From Marasmius tenuissimus (Eukaryota; Basidiomycota; Agaricomycetes; Agaricales; Marasmiaceae), in NCBI GenBank assembly GCA_029532415.1, contig JAQOTA010000054.1:744001-808000 (forward strand): 64,000 bases of DNA, given 5' to 3'. Every line of letters begins with the position of its first letter. The first letter of the stretch is position 1. A program made the position numbers and the translations under genes. Below are positions 12,601 through 23,030 of this stretch, piece after piece. Under the pieces are notes generated by a model. It did no database searches and was not told where the DNA came from. It saw only the letters and a list, made by a program, of their open reading frames with translations.

Positions 12601-15232
12601 AGCGAGATGGTTCGATCGTCAGCCCCGTCTCCGCCTTCACATCCTCTATCCCCACCTCTCTCAGGTTCGAGGTTGGTACCACCACCTAGAGTAATTCCAC
12701 AGACGCCGGAGGAAGAGGTGTTCACCGACGCGGACGAGTCTGAAAAGTCTCCAGCGGCTGTACCTATACCTCCCCCTCCAGCACGGAGACTTCCACCGCC
12801 ACCTCGGTTGGTGGAAGATGACGATGGGAACGCGAGCGATGCGTCTGCTGCTCCGTTACCGATACCGATACCGCGTTTGGGGTTGATGAGGGGTTCGGGG
12901 GCGGAGAGTGAACGTGAGGATAGTGACTCTGAGGTGCCTGTACCGCCGAGGAGGAGAGAGGAAGCGGAGGTGCGGAAGGTGCCGTTGTCGGTTTCGCCTC
13001 CTCCGTCTGGTAGACCGAGTAGGGGTGTTCCGCCTCCGCCACCGCCTCCGCCGCCGAGTGCGGTTGAGCCTACTCCGAGTGCTGTGGAACCTCTGAATCC
13101 CACTGTTACCGGGAGTGATGTTGAGGAAGAAGAGGAGGAAGGGGAAGAAGAGGAGAGGGAAGAAGTGTTACCGACGCCTCCTCCGAGACGGTCTGGTTCG
13201 AAGGAGGAAGACCGGGAACCGTTGGTGGTTCCCCCGCCTAGACGTGGATCTCAACCTCAGGATGTGTCGTCCCCTCTTCCTCCCCCACCACCACAACGAC
13301 AAACGAAAGCTACGTCTCCGCCTCCGAGGCTTTCGATAAGCTCACATGACGAGGAAGGAGATGGGGATGAGTTTATAGACGAGGAAGAAGGGGATCCGAT
13401 TGATCCTTCGTTTCATAGTCCGAGTCGGAGGGGGTCGAGTGTTAATCTGAGGGAGGATGCTGCACAAGCTGTGTCTCCAGCTGCGGTGTCGAAGGAGAAA
13501 GAGAAGGAAGAGGAGGAGAAAGAGGAGGAGGAAGACCCGGAGCAAGCCAGGAGGAGGACGATAGCTGAGAGGATGGCTAAGCTTGGTGGGATCAGGTTTG
13601 GTGGGCCTGTTCCTGCTATGCCTGGGAGGGGACCTGTGTCGCCGCCACCCCCACCCCCACAGAGGAGGGAAGGATCTGAGGTTCAGGCTCAGGCTCAGGC
13701 TCAGGGTGACGAGGGAGAGAGCGAGCAGAGAGATGAAGAGACGAAGGAGGAGGGGATGACGGAGGAGGAAGAGGAACGAGCGAGGAAGGAGAGGATTGCT
13801 GCGAAGCTTGCTAGTATGGGTGGAATGAGGATTGGGATGATGCCTATGGGGATGGGGGTGCCTTCGAGGGCTCAACCTCCTCCTCCTTCTGCACAGCGCG
13901 CTCAAGAGACCCCTCGGTCACCTCCACCTACACGTGCGGTTCCTCCACCCAGTCGGGCGGTTCCGCCTCCACAACGACAACAGCAGGATGCTGGATCGTC
14001 GGAAGAGGACGGGGTGAAGGTTGATGTTGAAGCTGAAGGGAGTGAGAGTATGAGTGAGATGGAGGAAGTTGGGTATGAGGATGCACGTGAGCAGGAGGAG
14101 CAGGAGGAGGTACCCCCGCCACCGCCACCACCGAGAAGGTCGTCTGTTCAACAACAACAACACCCATCTACAGCTGCGTCTCCGCCTCTGCCACCCGGGA
14201 GACCCCCCGTTCCAGCGCCTATAAGGAGACCTAGTGTTCCTGTTACGACACCGACACCGACTTCACCTTCGTACCCACCACAGTCGCCACCGTCCAAGCA
14301 ACGAATCCCGATCGCGCAGTCCGAGTCATATGTGATGGTTGAATCTGAGGAACCAGAACAAGTCGAAGAAGAAGAAGAGGAAGCACCTCCACCACCGCCC
14401 CGTCCAGTTGGCCGACCACCAGGGAGAAGTGCACCTCCTCCCCCTGCGCCTGTCCTTGTCCCCACAGAGTCTGACGTCGAGAGCGTGAGCACTGGAGCGA
14501 GGGAGAGTAAAGACGGTGGTGGTGGTGGGGCGGAGACGTGGGAGATTCCAGAGTTTGGTGGTGGGAAGGAGGCTGATTTGAGTCTTTCGAGTTATGATGA
14601 TTTGGGGATTGCTGCTGGGGCTGGGGCTGTCCCGAAACCTTCTTCATCTCAACCTCAACCGCAAGCTCAACAACCCCAGACGTTGACTTCGGACGATCTG
14701 ATGGCGATATGGGGCCGTGTGGGCGTTCAAGTGTGTGAAGTCGCGACGGGGTTGTATGAGAAGAGTAAGAGGGCGCTGATTGGTGATGGGACGTATCGTG
14801 GGTTCGTCGATGCTACGTTGGCGCAGGTACCCAACGCCGTTGCTACGCCCGGTTCGTATGGGTATCTCATTTATCAGCAAACGGGATCTTCGGTACAAAA
14901 ACGCGCGAGCGAGATTCTCCCGGGTGATATCGTATGGTTGAAGGATGCGAAACTGAAGGGACACAAGGGGTTGCATACGTATACGCAGCATGTTGGGGAA
15001 GGGGACGAGGCGTGTGTGGGTGTTGTGAGCGAGTTTGAGGCGAAGAAGTTTAAGGTGAGGGTGTTCCAGGCGAATCAGCATGTTGGGCAGCAGACGGTGG
15101 AGAGTGTGAGTTATCGGATGGAGGATTTGAAGAGTGGGGTTGTCAAGGTGGGTTTTTTTGTTTCTCTTTGTGGTGTTTACTGTGCTGATTGCTTGTCGAC
15201 GTGTGTAGGTGTTCCGGGTGTTGGAAGCGTAG
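9691..15232 (+). CDS. BBC1: BBC1/MTI1-type proline-rich cortical actin regulator
   Basis: Ten exons give a 1603-residue protein: 9691-10507, 10567-11151, 11210-11311, 11389-11448, 11581-11637, 11727-11804, 11864-11956, 12059-12127, 12221-15147, 15209-15232; every junction keeps the frame. The N-terminus (KPGSLRDRIAAFEK, SLKERMAALQGRGG, RMARLGG) and the C-terminal 160 residues (from LTSDDLMAIWGRVG, about residue 1442) match what I know of BBC1/AIM3 proteins, whose C-terminal domain has a cysteine-proteinase-like fold. Between them lie acidic stretches and many polyproline tracts, suited to SH3 and profilin binding. BBC1 in yeast binds type I myosin tails and restrains Arp2/3 actin assembly at endocytic patches. 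The SH3 domain at the yeast N-terminus is absent here. Exons 3-7 are repeats of one unit (PERKxSVGS). Partial copies lie at 21990-22418 and 41085-43340. Confidence 0.88.
11210..11956 (+). repeat. Array of duplicated symmetric mini-exons in BBC1
   Basis: Exons 3-7 of BBC1 (102, 60, 57, 78 and 93 nt) are all phase 1-1, so each can be lost or gained without changing frame. Exons 3-6 each encode (V/G)PERKxS(V/I)GS followed by a serine-rich SRKSS-like tail and an acidic end; exon 7 begins VPERKTSLLSS. The family looks like repeated exon duplication. Confidence 0.85.
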
Positions 15233-16035
15233 AACGTCGATCTGAATTTGTTTCTCCCTCGTCGTTGAATGAACCTGAAGGAGACGAACTTAGTTTTTAT
15301 ATTTGGGATGGATTTGTACCCTTTTGACGATTGGATTTAGGACCGAGTCTGAGTACTACGATTGTTTCTTCCCTTTTTTGTCGTTTCATTTTTCTCGGTC
15401 TTGGTTTTTGAGCTCAATACATGTGACAACACCTACACCTACACTCTATATTCTGATACTACTGCATACTGCGAATTGTACCTACATAGATCCAGAAAGT
15501 CAGCCAGTTCTAAGCGACTGCATGATGTCGATGAGGTACCGTTGTAATCTGAATTCCTTCGTGAGCCTACATTCGGATATTCAACGCAGGCGGGTATAAC
15601 ACCGGAAATTAACTTCACCGGAACTTGCCGTGGGCCGCGATGGTGAAGGCCCCTTGGTTACCATTGCTCATCCTGCTCCCACTCACCATCATGGTCCCAA
15701 CTCTGTTCGTATCTGATGCTCAAAGCTAATACTCTATACAACTCTGGACTTCTTGCGAAAAATGACTGCTCGGTCACTGGTAAGTTTATTTTCACATGTT
15801 TTCCCTCTCCACTTCTCCAGAGACTTTTCTCGCCGGCAAAAGACTCGGAAGGCAGAACTACCGCTCGAGCTAGAGCTAACTAGCCTGCCCCCAGAATGGA
15901 AATATGGAGATCACGCGACCGTTGGACTCGGAGATCCCCAGCTCGACGCACTGCCCTACACGACGAGTGATGAACAGCATTTTGATTCTCGTAGACTTTC
16001 ACCCAAACCATCATCTCGGATCTGAAGCACCAGTC
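15233..16035. other. Intergenic region between BBC1 and copy 3
   Basis: The first 250 bases are the BBC1 3' UTR/terminator area; part of it (GGACCGAGTCTGAGTACTAC near 15340) recurs downstream of the truncated BBC1 copy near 43210. The last 100 bases before 16036 (GATGAACAGCATTTTGATTC near 15970, ACTTTCACCCAAACCA near 15995) are shared with the upstream regions of copies 1 and 6 and form the family promoter-proximal block. No gene seen. Confidence 0.5.
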
Positions 16036-18312
16036 ATGTCGATGTTCCACTCTGCGCGCCGCACGAAAATTGTAGGAGGAAACTTCAATATCGTTCAGGG
16101 TAATCAAAACAGCACCTCTTGTTCACATTCACAGGTCAGCGAACGCGGCCTGGTTCGATTCCAACCAGGGGAAGAATGGAAGAAAATGCTGTACGAGGAG
16201 GTGTGTTGGACGATACGCTGGGAATTTGTCTCGTAACTGACGCATGGATGGCGAGTGCAGTATGAACGGATCTCTTTAGGAAAGATCAAGATCCTCAAAA
16301 CCCTCTGTCACGAACCAGTAGAGGCTCCGAGGAGAAGGTGCATAACGGCGAATTATGGAGACAGGGACGGTCCAGAGGCACAGCGGATAGTTGAAATTGC
16401 CTCGATCGTGGATGGGAGAGAGGAGTCTCTTCCATTACTAGCGGTCAGATATGCCGGTCGCGATGCAAAGAAGGTGCTTCAAACTGCCTCATTCAAATGG
16501 GATTGATGGCTCAAACAAATCCTTCTCAGCTTTTTAAGAAGGACTGCGTCCGTTTTGCTCTGCGGCGGTAGGATATCTATCCGGAAGCTTTCAGAGGTGC
16601 TCATCATGAAATTCAAAATAGCTCTAGCACCATGCCTCAGTTCCGAGCTTTCAACGATTCCGATATTCCCATGATCATATTCAATGAAGGTAGATCACTC
16701 AACGTTGGAGTTATGGCGCGTATAACAGGGTCTCAATCTTTTCTAGAGCTTGTTTCGGCTGGTCACTTTCTATTGCGCAGCCTTTATTCCTTTCACGCAC
16801 AATGTTACCTTCACTTGCAAGCTCGTTCGGTGCGTCTTTCCATCATTCCTCAGCAAAACATGGACCTGTGGCATTGAAACCTTCATACAATTAGAGTGCC
16901 CTTCTTCATGCCTTCTCTGATGCCGATCCAGCTTCGGTACTTTCGCCATTCGAGCCACGCAGCTTACTCCGTCTCGCGTGGTTCCGCCCACAAACAGGAG
17001 TCCTTTGCTTCGGACCGCCTGGGCCTCATATCGAATATGAGGTCGGTAGAAGCTCATTTGACTCGCTATACTGGCATAACCTGGAAGGTCAATGGCACAG
17101 ATACAATCGGCTCGATATTCCTCCTTTACCACTCAACGTGTGTACCAATACCGCCTTACTCGAACACGTAATGCACAACGTCCCCGAACAGTTGGCAGTG
17201 CGGACCATGTCTTCTGCCGCGAACAGCACAAGTGGGCCGGTCCATCGTGAGGTATGCGACTGGAAAGAGCGTCTCATGACCGAAGAATCATGGGCTAGAA
17301 GTTGGCCCTCGAAGGACTTTTCAAGACTTGTCCTGAAATCATTGTCATTCTATCCGTGGGGTTACGGTCACATGCATTCATCTGTATCGGACAGACAAGT
17401 TCTCCCCTTCGAATTTACGGAGAAAGGGGAGATGCGGTGTGTTGCTTTGGTACTTGTATGCCTCGATAATAATGACGATTCCTAATTTAGCCTCCTGATC
17501 ACATTTATAATCAATTCAGCAGGGTTCTGCTTCAATCGATATGAACATCGACATCACACTCGCGAGCAATGGCTGGCGCAGGCCGGATGGATCTTCAGTC
17601 GTTTGAGAGTTCCCCGGGAAAAATGGTCATCTTCCGGTCCGTATCTCTCTCCCATTCATCGTGTGGAGATGAACTTTTGACCGAAACAATAGCTATTATC
17701 GAGGGGTTCACCTTGGAACTCTCTTCCGACGCCGGAAAATGGTTTGAAGCAGAACATGATGACTGGAATGAGGACCCCAATTCACCGTGCTATCTATTCC
17801 TGCCACCACCCCCCAAACTGCCCAATGGTGCCCCCGACATCGAGACTTGGCTCCGCGGAGAGAAACTATACTACTATTCTTACGATCCGGAAGGAGGGTC
17901 TGCCATCACCGAACAGGACCGTATCGCACTTGGACTGCCTTCCTATACGAGTGAAATTTACGTGGAATATGTCCACTGGAATGCCGACGCGTATGACTTC
18001 ATGGAACAGTGGCAGAAAGCTAAAGGGTTTGATTACTCTACGGCAGATTATGCAGAGTCGCTGGGTTTTACGATCCTCGAAGGGATCCCCAAAGATGAAG
18101 TCTGCTTTGAGGATCTGTTCGGGACTCATTATGAAGGTGCAGCATCTCCCTCGCCGCTCACTCGTAGGCAAGGCACTGATATAGCCCTCTTCATTTGGGA
18201 TCTGACAGAGGTGCTTCCAGACGACTTGATGAATGTAGACTCTGAGTTTGGGAACACGAGACACAATTGTAACTCTTCGTCGTTAGGGGTGGACATGGAT
18301 GTCGATGGATAA
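16036..18312 (+). CDS. PDIETWL family copy 3 (reference copy, intact, 598 aa)
   Basis: Nine exons: 16036-16200, 16261-16473, 16530-16567, 16628-16689, 16747-16829, 16895-17436, 17491-17636, 17693-18136, 18209-18312; all joins keep frame and give 598 residues. Layout: GGNFNIVQGNQ at about 14-24, WKKMLYEEYERISLGKIKIL at the exon 1/2 join, LLAVRYAGRDAKK and LFKKDC (exons 2-3), FRAFNDSDIPMIIFNEEL (exons 4-5), WFRPQTGVLCFGPPGP at about 216-231, EQWLAQAGWIF in exon 7, PDIETWL at about 464-470 and YYYSYDPEGGSAI just after. The exon 2-5 part resembles a protein-kinase N-lobe (a strand, a charged helix, then a hinge-like MIIFNEEL) without a clear ATP site; this is inference. There is no signal peptide. 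Intron 8 is 72 nt without a stop, so its retention would add 24 residues in frame. Molecular function unknown. Confidence 0.85.
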
Positions 18313-19162
18313 TCAAAGTAGTATCATCTGGACATCGGTCTTCCGTGTTATCTCGTATACATTCAACCGCTTCAACTGGTGATGATAACTACTTAGTGCC
18401 GATTTCGCCTCCTCACACCCACCATACCAATCCGTTCCGAATTCGTCAGTCAGTCGAAAATTTCACAGCTCTTTTACCGGACCAATCTCAACGCGTCGAT
18501 CGGCCAGAACCACAATCCCATCTCCCTTCCGCTTGCTTTTCTGTTTGACCGTCGATAACGTCAACAGCATTGCACCATTTGAACTCCTATGACATTATCC
18601 GTCTTGTCCGGTTATGATTCATGCTTGCAGGGCAAAAAAGACCTCGAAATTATAAGTTACCATCAAGAGATACCTTCGATATACCTAACCTCGGAGCCTC
18701 AATATCTGAATACCTCTCCTACCCGAGAGTCGAGCTCGTCATCCACGCTAAAAATAGGATTTGTTACTCACAATTTGCGCGTCATATCTGGCAGTTTTTG
18801 CTGTCATGTACAAAGCGCCAATCGTAATAGCATCGACAGCTTTTTGATTACCTGGACCTGCACTCACGGGATATCTCATCTTCAGCGCGCGTCCGTCTCC
18901 TATGACCCGGCCAGAGCGCGGTCACCAAACAGCGCTCAAGCCAGATTCATCAAGTTATTTGAAGAATTCACAGCTCTTTTACCAGACTCGTCGAACGAAC
19001 TTTGGACATATGACCATCAAGCGGGTCATTACGATCGACTTTCTGACTCACCCGTCGAGCATATGATCCTTTCACAGGCGGACAACTGTCTCACGAACAG
19101 CATCCCTTCGACACTCATACTCGTACCACCATCTTTTTGACCTCGCACACCAAGTTCCAACC
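18313..19162. other. Intergenic region between copies 3 and 4
   Basis: No gene supported. About 18760-19040 matches 43500-43770 upstream of copy 7 (GCATCGACAGCTTTTTGATTA, CCAGACTCGTCGAACGAACT), so copies 4 and 7 share a duplicated promoter. A shorter block near 18455 (TTTCACAGCTCTTTTACC) repeats again near 18965. The open frame at 18589-19140 lies in this duplicated non-coding DNA and is not conserved as protein in the match. Confidence 0.5.
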
Positions 19163-21755
19163 ATGTCGACGTTCCACTCCGCAAACGACATGAACATGTC
19201 AGGAGGAAGCATCAGTGTCGTTCAAGGCAATCAAAACCACTACTACGCACGCTCGCAATCTAGCGAACGTAGTCTGGTTCGATTCCGACCAGGAGACGAA
19301 TGGAAGGAAATGCTGTACCAAGAGGTGTGTTCGACGATATACTGAGAACTTTGACTTGCGAATAATTCATGCATGATGGCGAGGGTAGTACGAGCGGATC
19401 TCTTTGGGCAAGATCAAGCTCCTCAAAACCCTCTGTCGCGAACCGCTAGTGGCTCCAAGGGGAAGACGCATTATGGTAAATTCGGGGAAGGAAGGTTACC
19501 CTGAGGCCGAGCGGGTCGTTGAGATTGCATCGATCGTTGATGGGAGAAGGGAGTCACTTCCATTGCTGACGATTAGATATGCCGGTCGGGATGCAAAGGA
19601 GGTGCGAAACTGTCTCGTTCAAATGTGCTGGTTGGCTAAGTTTTCAACACTCCCATAGCTTTTCAAGAAGGACTGTATTCATTTTGCTCTACAACGGTAG
19701 GACATCTAGTCCACTTAGAAGCTACCAGAGAGGCTCATCACGAAATCCGAAATAGTGCTAGCACCATGCCTCAGTTCCGAGCTTTCAACGATTCCAATAT
19801 TCCCATGATCATATTCAGTGAAGGTGGGTCGCTCAACGTTTGATTTATAACACGGATAACAATGTTCCAATATCTTCCAGAGCTTGTTTCGGCTAGTCAC
19901 TCTAGTCACTTTCTACTGTACCATTTCGAGATATTCGTCAGGGGGTGTGACCTGTGACCAAAAGTTTCACTTTTTGGTTTCGACAGGAAGGTCGGTCCGC
20001 CGTGACCGACCGGAAATTTTTTCGAAATTCGTCGTTTTTGGGCAATTTCTGGGCCAAATTTGGGTCTGAACCTCGGAAAATTTTCGACAGTCAGGCCTGG
20101 GACGCGTGACAGGGTGTGACATTTCACCATTTCTAGGTCCCCTGTGACGCGTGACCTGACGATCATCTCGAAATGGTACAGTATCGCACAACCTTTATTC
20201 CTTTCACGCACAATGTTACCTTCACTTACAAGCCCGTTCGGTGCGTCCGTCTGTCGTTTCTCGGGTAAACCATTGACCTGCGGCATTGACATCTTCGCAC
20301 AACTAGAGCGCCCTTCGTCATGCCGTCTCTGATGTCCATCCAGCTTCGGTAATTTGGCCATTTGAGCCATACAGCTTAATCGATCTCGCTTGGTTTCGCC
20401 CGCTAACAGGTGTCCTCTGCTTCGGACCGCGTGGACCTTACCCCAAGTATGAGGACAACAAGAGCTCATTCTCCTCGTGTTCCTGGGGGGAGGTAAAGCT
20501 TGATTCGCAGTTTAACTATGATCGGTTCGAACTTCCTCCTTTGCCCCTCAACATATGTACCGATACCACCTTCCTCAACCATGTAATGCACAATGTTCCT
20601 GAACGGTCGGCAGTGTGCACCATGTCTTCAGCCACTATATGCCACACAACAGGTCCAGTCCATCGTGGAGTGTGTGACTGGAAAGAGCGCCTCACTGCCG
20701 AAAGTTCATGGACTAGAGAATTATGGGCTAAATCCGAGGACTTTTCAAGACTTGTTTTGAAACCGCCACCATCCTACCATTGGCTTCTACGCGGTTGCGA
20801 GTGGTTATATGGAGTGAGGGAGCATGAAGACATATTGACGGAGAAAGGAGGGATGCGGTGCGTTGCTCTGGGACGCATATGCATTTCGCTCCGCAATATT
20901 GACAGTCTCTAATTTAGCTTCATGATCACACGACGTCCAATCAATCAAGCAGCATTCCTTCTCGAACAGGTCTCGAAGAAGTCGTACCGCACCCGCGAGA
21001 GGAAATGGCTACTGCAAGCCGGTTCGATTTTTGGCCGTTTGAGAGTTCCCCGAGAAAGGTGGTCATCTGCCGGTCCGTATCTCTTCCCTTTGCTTTTATC
21101 ATGTGGAGATGAGATCTTGACCTACCCAGCAGCCATCTTCAGAGGGTTCAAGTTACAACTCTCTTCCGACGTCATAAAATCATTGGACGAAATAGAACGT
21201 GAGGACTGGAATGAGGATCTCGGGCCACCGTGCTATCTATTTCTCCCATCACCCCCTCGACTACCCAATGGCGACCCCGACATCGAAGCTTGGCTTCGCA
21301 GAGAGAACCTCTACTACTATTCTTATGATCCTGAAGGTGGGTCGGCCATCACCGAACAGGACCGTATCGCACTCGGACTCCCTTCCTACACTGGTGAAGT
21401 TTACGTGGAATATGCCTACTGGGAGGCTGACGCATATGAATTTATGGAGCAATGGCAGAAAACCAAAGGGTTTGATTACTCTACGGCAGATTATGCGGAG
21501 TCGTTAGGTTTTTCGATCCTTGAAGGGATCCCCGAAGGTGAACTCCGCTATGAGGATCTGATTGGGGCTCAATGTGAAGGTATAGCACCTCCCTTGCTGC
21601 TCACTCATGATCAAGGCGCTGACATAGGGTTCTTCATCTGGAATCTACCAGAGGTGCTTCCAGATAACTTGATGGATGTTGACTCTGAGTCTGGGAGTAC
21701 AAGAGACAATTGTGAATCTCTGTCGTCAGAGGCGAATATGGATGTGGATGGATGA
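19163..21755 (+). pseudogene. PDIETWL family copy 4, broken by a transposon in exon 5
   Basis: The start is 19163 (MSTFHSANDMNMSGG...), and the last coding exon ends at 21755. Exons 1-4 and 6-9 keep family frames and splice sites: exon 6 after CAACTAG reads SALRHAVSDVHPASV, and exon 8 has PDIEAWLRRENLYYYS. Exon 5 is split by the 266-bp element at 19916-20181. Read straight through, it meets a TGA within about 30 codons of the exon start, and the insertion plus duplicated TA (268 nt) is not a multiple of three. A 9-bp tandem duplication (TCTAGTCAC) also lies just before the insertion. Unless the element is spliced out, this copy makes a product truncated in the kinase-like segment. The rest of the gene has not decayed, so the hit looks recent. 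Confidence 0.82.
19916..20181. mobile_element. 266-bp MITE with TA target duplication, inside exon 5 of copy 4
   Basis: Ends are inverted repeats of 27 nt with two mismatches, outermost 17 nt CTGTACCATTTCGAGAT at 19916 and its complement ending at 20181. The flanking TA at 19914-19915 is repeated at 20182-20183, and other family copies show the uninterrupted site (CTTTCTATCGCAC-like). TA duplication fits the Tc1/mariner superfamily. The inside has repeated GTGTGAC / GTGACGCGTGAC words and no coding capacity. Confidence 0.88.
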
Positions 21756-21989
21756 TTGAAGTAGTATCATCTAGATGTCGGCCCTCTGTGTATATTTCAC
21801 TGCAGTAACTGGTGGCATTCACGACCTAGTGCTGATTTTGCTTCCTCAGACTCACCATGCCAATCATAACTCTCCCTGCATACCACCGACCCAAGTTAAG
21901 AGACCTAGCGAATTCTAGATCCATCCACAACCGTGATGCTAAGTAGTGAGCAGGGAAACGGGGACGGTATTAGAGCGTGCCTCTTCCTT

Positions 21990-22418
21990 TCATTTCTTCC
22001 TCTCGTCTTTGGCTTCGACAGCTACGCGTTGTTTCCACTTTGGCCTATCGAGCTTCGGCGCTGAATCATGACGCGAATGGCCTAGGCGGTGGGAAAGACT
22101 GCATTGCACCAGCACCACTATTACTACCACTGCCAAACCCACTATAACGCATCTAATCCCAATCGTCTGTCGCGCATCCAAAGCTGACATCCCTCCTACT
22201 CCACCACCAGCTTTCTCTTTCTCTCCATCCTTCCCAGGCGAAGAAGGCAGCGTAACCTTCTTTGGCTTGGGTTTCCATGTTGACCCTCCCGGTTTCGGTC
22301 TCGGTGGTGGTGCTCCTCCCGATGTGGACGAGCCTGGTGATCCTGACTGAGGCTTTTCGAATGCGGCGATACGATCACGGAGAGATCCTGGTTTCGGTTT
22401 TGGTGGGGAATCTGACAT
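21990..22418 (-). pseudogene. Truncated 5' fragment of BBC1 (inverted copy)
   Basis: On the minus strand from the ATG at 22418 the frame begins MSDSPPKPKPGSLRDRIAAF and continues through RPKPGGSTWKPKPKK and DARQTIGI, clearly BBC1 exon 1. It then changes frame (IRCVIVGLAVVVIV) where glycine-rich repeats stood in the parent and regains RPKWK before stopping at 21990. About 140 codons remain of 1603. It lies at the inner end of the right arm of the inverted duplication, so it marks the breakpoint. The 5' flank is duplicated too, so it may still be transcribed. Confidence 0.85.
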
Positions 22419-22799
22419 CGCTCGTCATGTAGATTGGAGGTCGATGGGGAGGGAGGAAGGAAACGATGGTGAATGGATTAAAGGGTTACTGGTACCGCGT
22501 GTTTTGGGGGAGTCCTCGTCATCCGCGCGTAGTCAGCCTTTGTTCTCACGGTTGTCACGGTGGGAAGGTACGCTTCTCTAAGCTCTTCCAGTCTGACCGT
22601 CAACTACCGCTCGCTACCCCTCGAGAACGTCACTCTCTACATATGCTCGTCTCGCACGGTCATCGGGCTTGCAATCAAAGCCAAAAATACCTCAAAAAAT
22701 GCTCCAGTCACGGTCCAATACTCCCTACTCGGATTACCAGTCGCTTGCAAGTTGTATTGCTCGGGAAATTTGACTGAGGTCCTCGTAAAGCCTAGGATC

Positions 22800-23030
22800 T
22801 TCTTGAATTCGGTGCGCTTCAACCAGTGTTCTTTTTGCACCTCTCACCACAGAGCGGCGGCCCACTATTTCCTCAGATGTGTTGCTTTATTGACTCCGAC
22901 ATCCCAATGATCATTGTGTATGGCACTTGGCAATCACGCTTCCCCCCTTACTTTTACAGCGCAGCGCCCCTCTGGCAGCAGTAAGATGCACAAAGACAAA
23001 TAGCATGCTACAGATCGTCGAGCTGTTTAC
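22800..23030 (+). pseudogene. PDIETWL family relic B
   Basis: The frame near 22875-22920 reads CFIDSDIPMIIVYG, matching FNDSDIPMIIFNE of exon 4, preceded by a block (GTGCGCTTCAACCA...TGCACCTCTCACCAC) also found in relic A at about 7580-7640 on the other strand. It is the right-arm counterpart of relic A with the exon 1-2 part deleted. It is not coding. Confidence 0.5.

Noticed and set aside
12194..13103. Long antisense frames across the BBC1 proline-rich exon (also near 13342-13905 and 14148-15081)
   Set aside because: Compositional shadows of repetitive CCN/GAG codons; the sense frame is 1034 codons long with known BBC1 ends.
18589..19140. 183-codon plus-strand frame upstream of copy 4
   Set aside because: It overlaps promoter DNA shared with copy 7, where the frame is not conserved.
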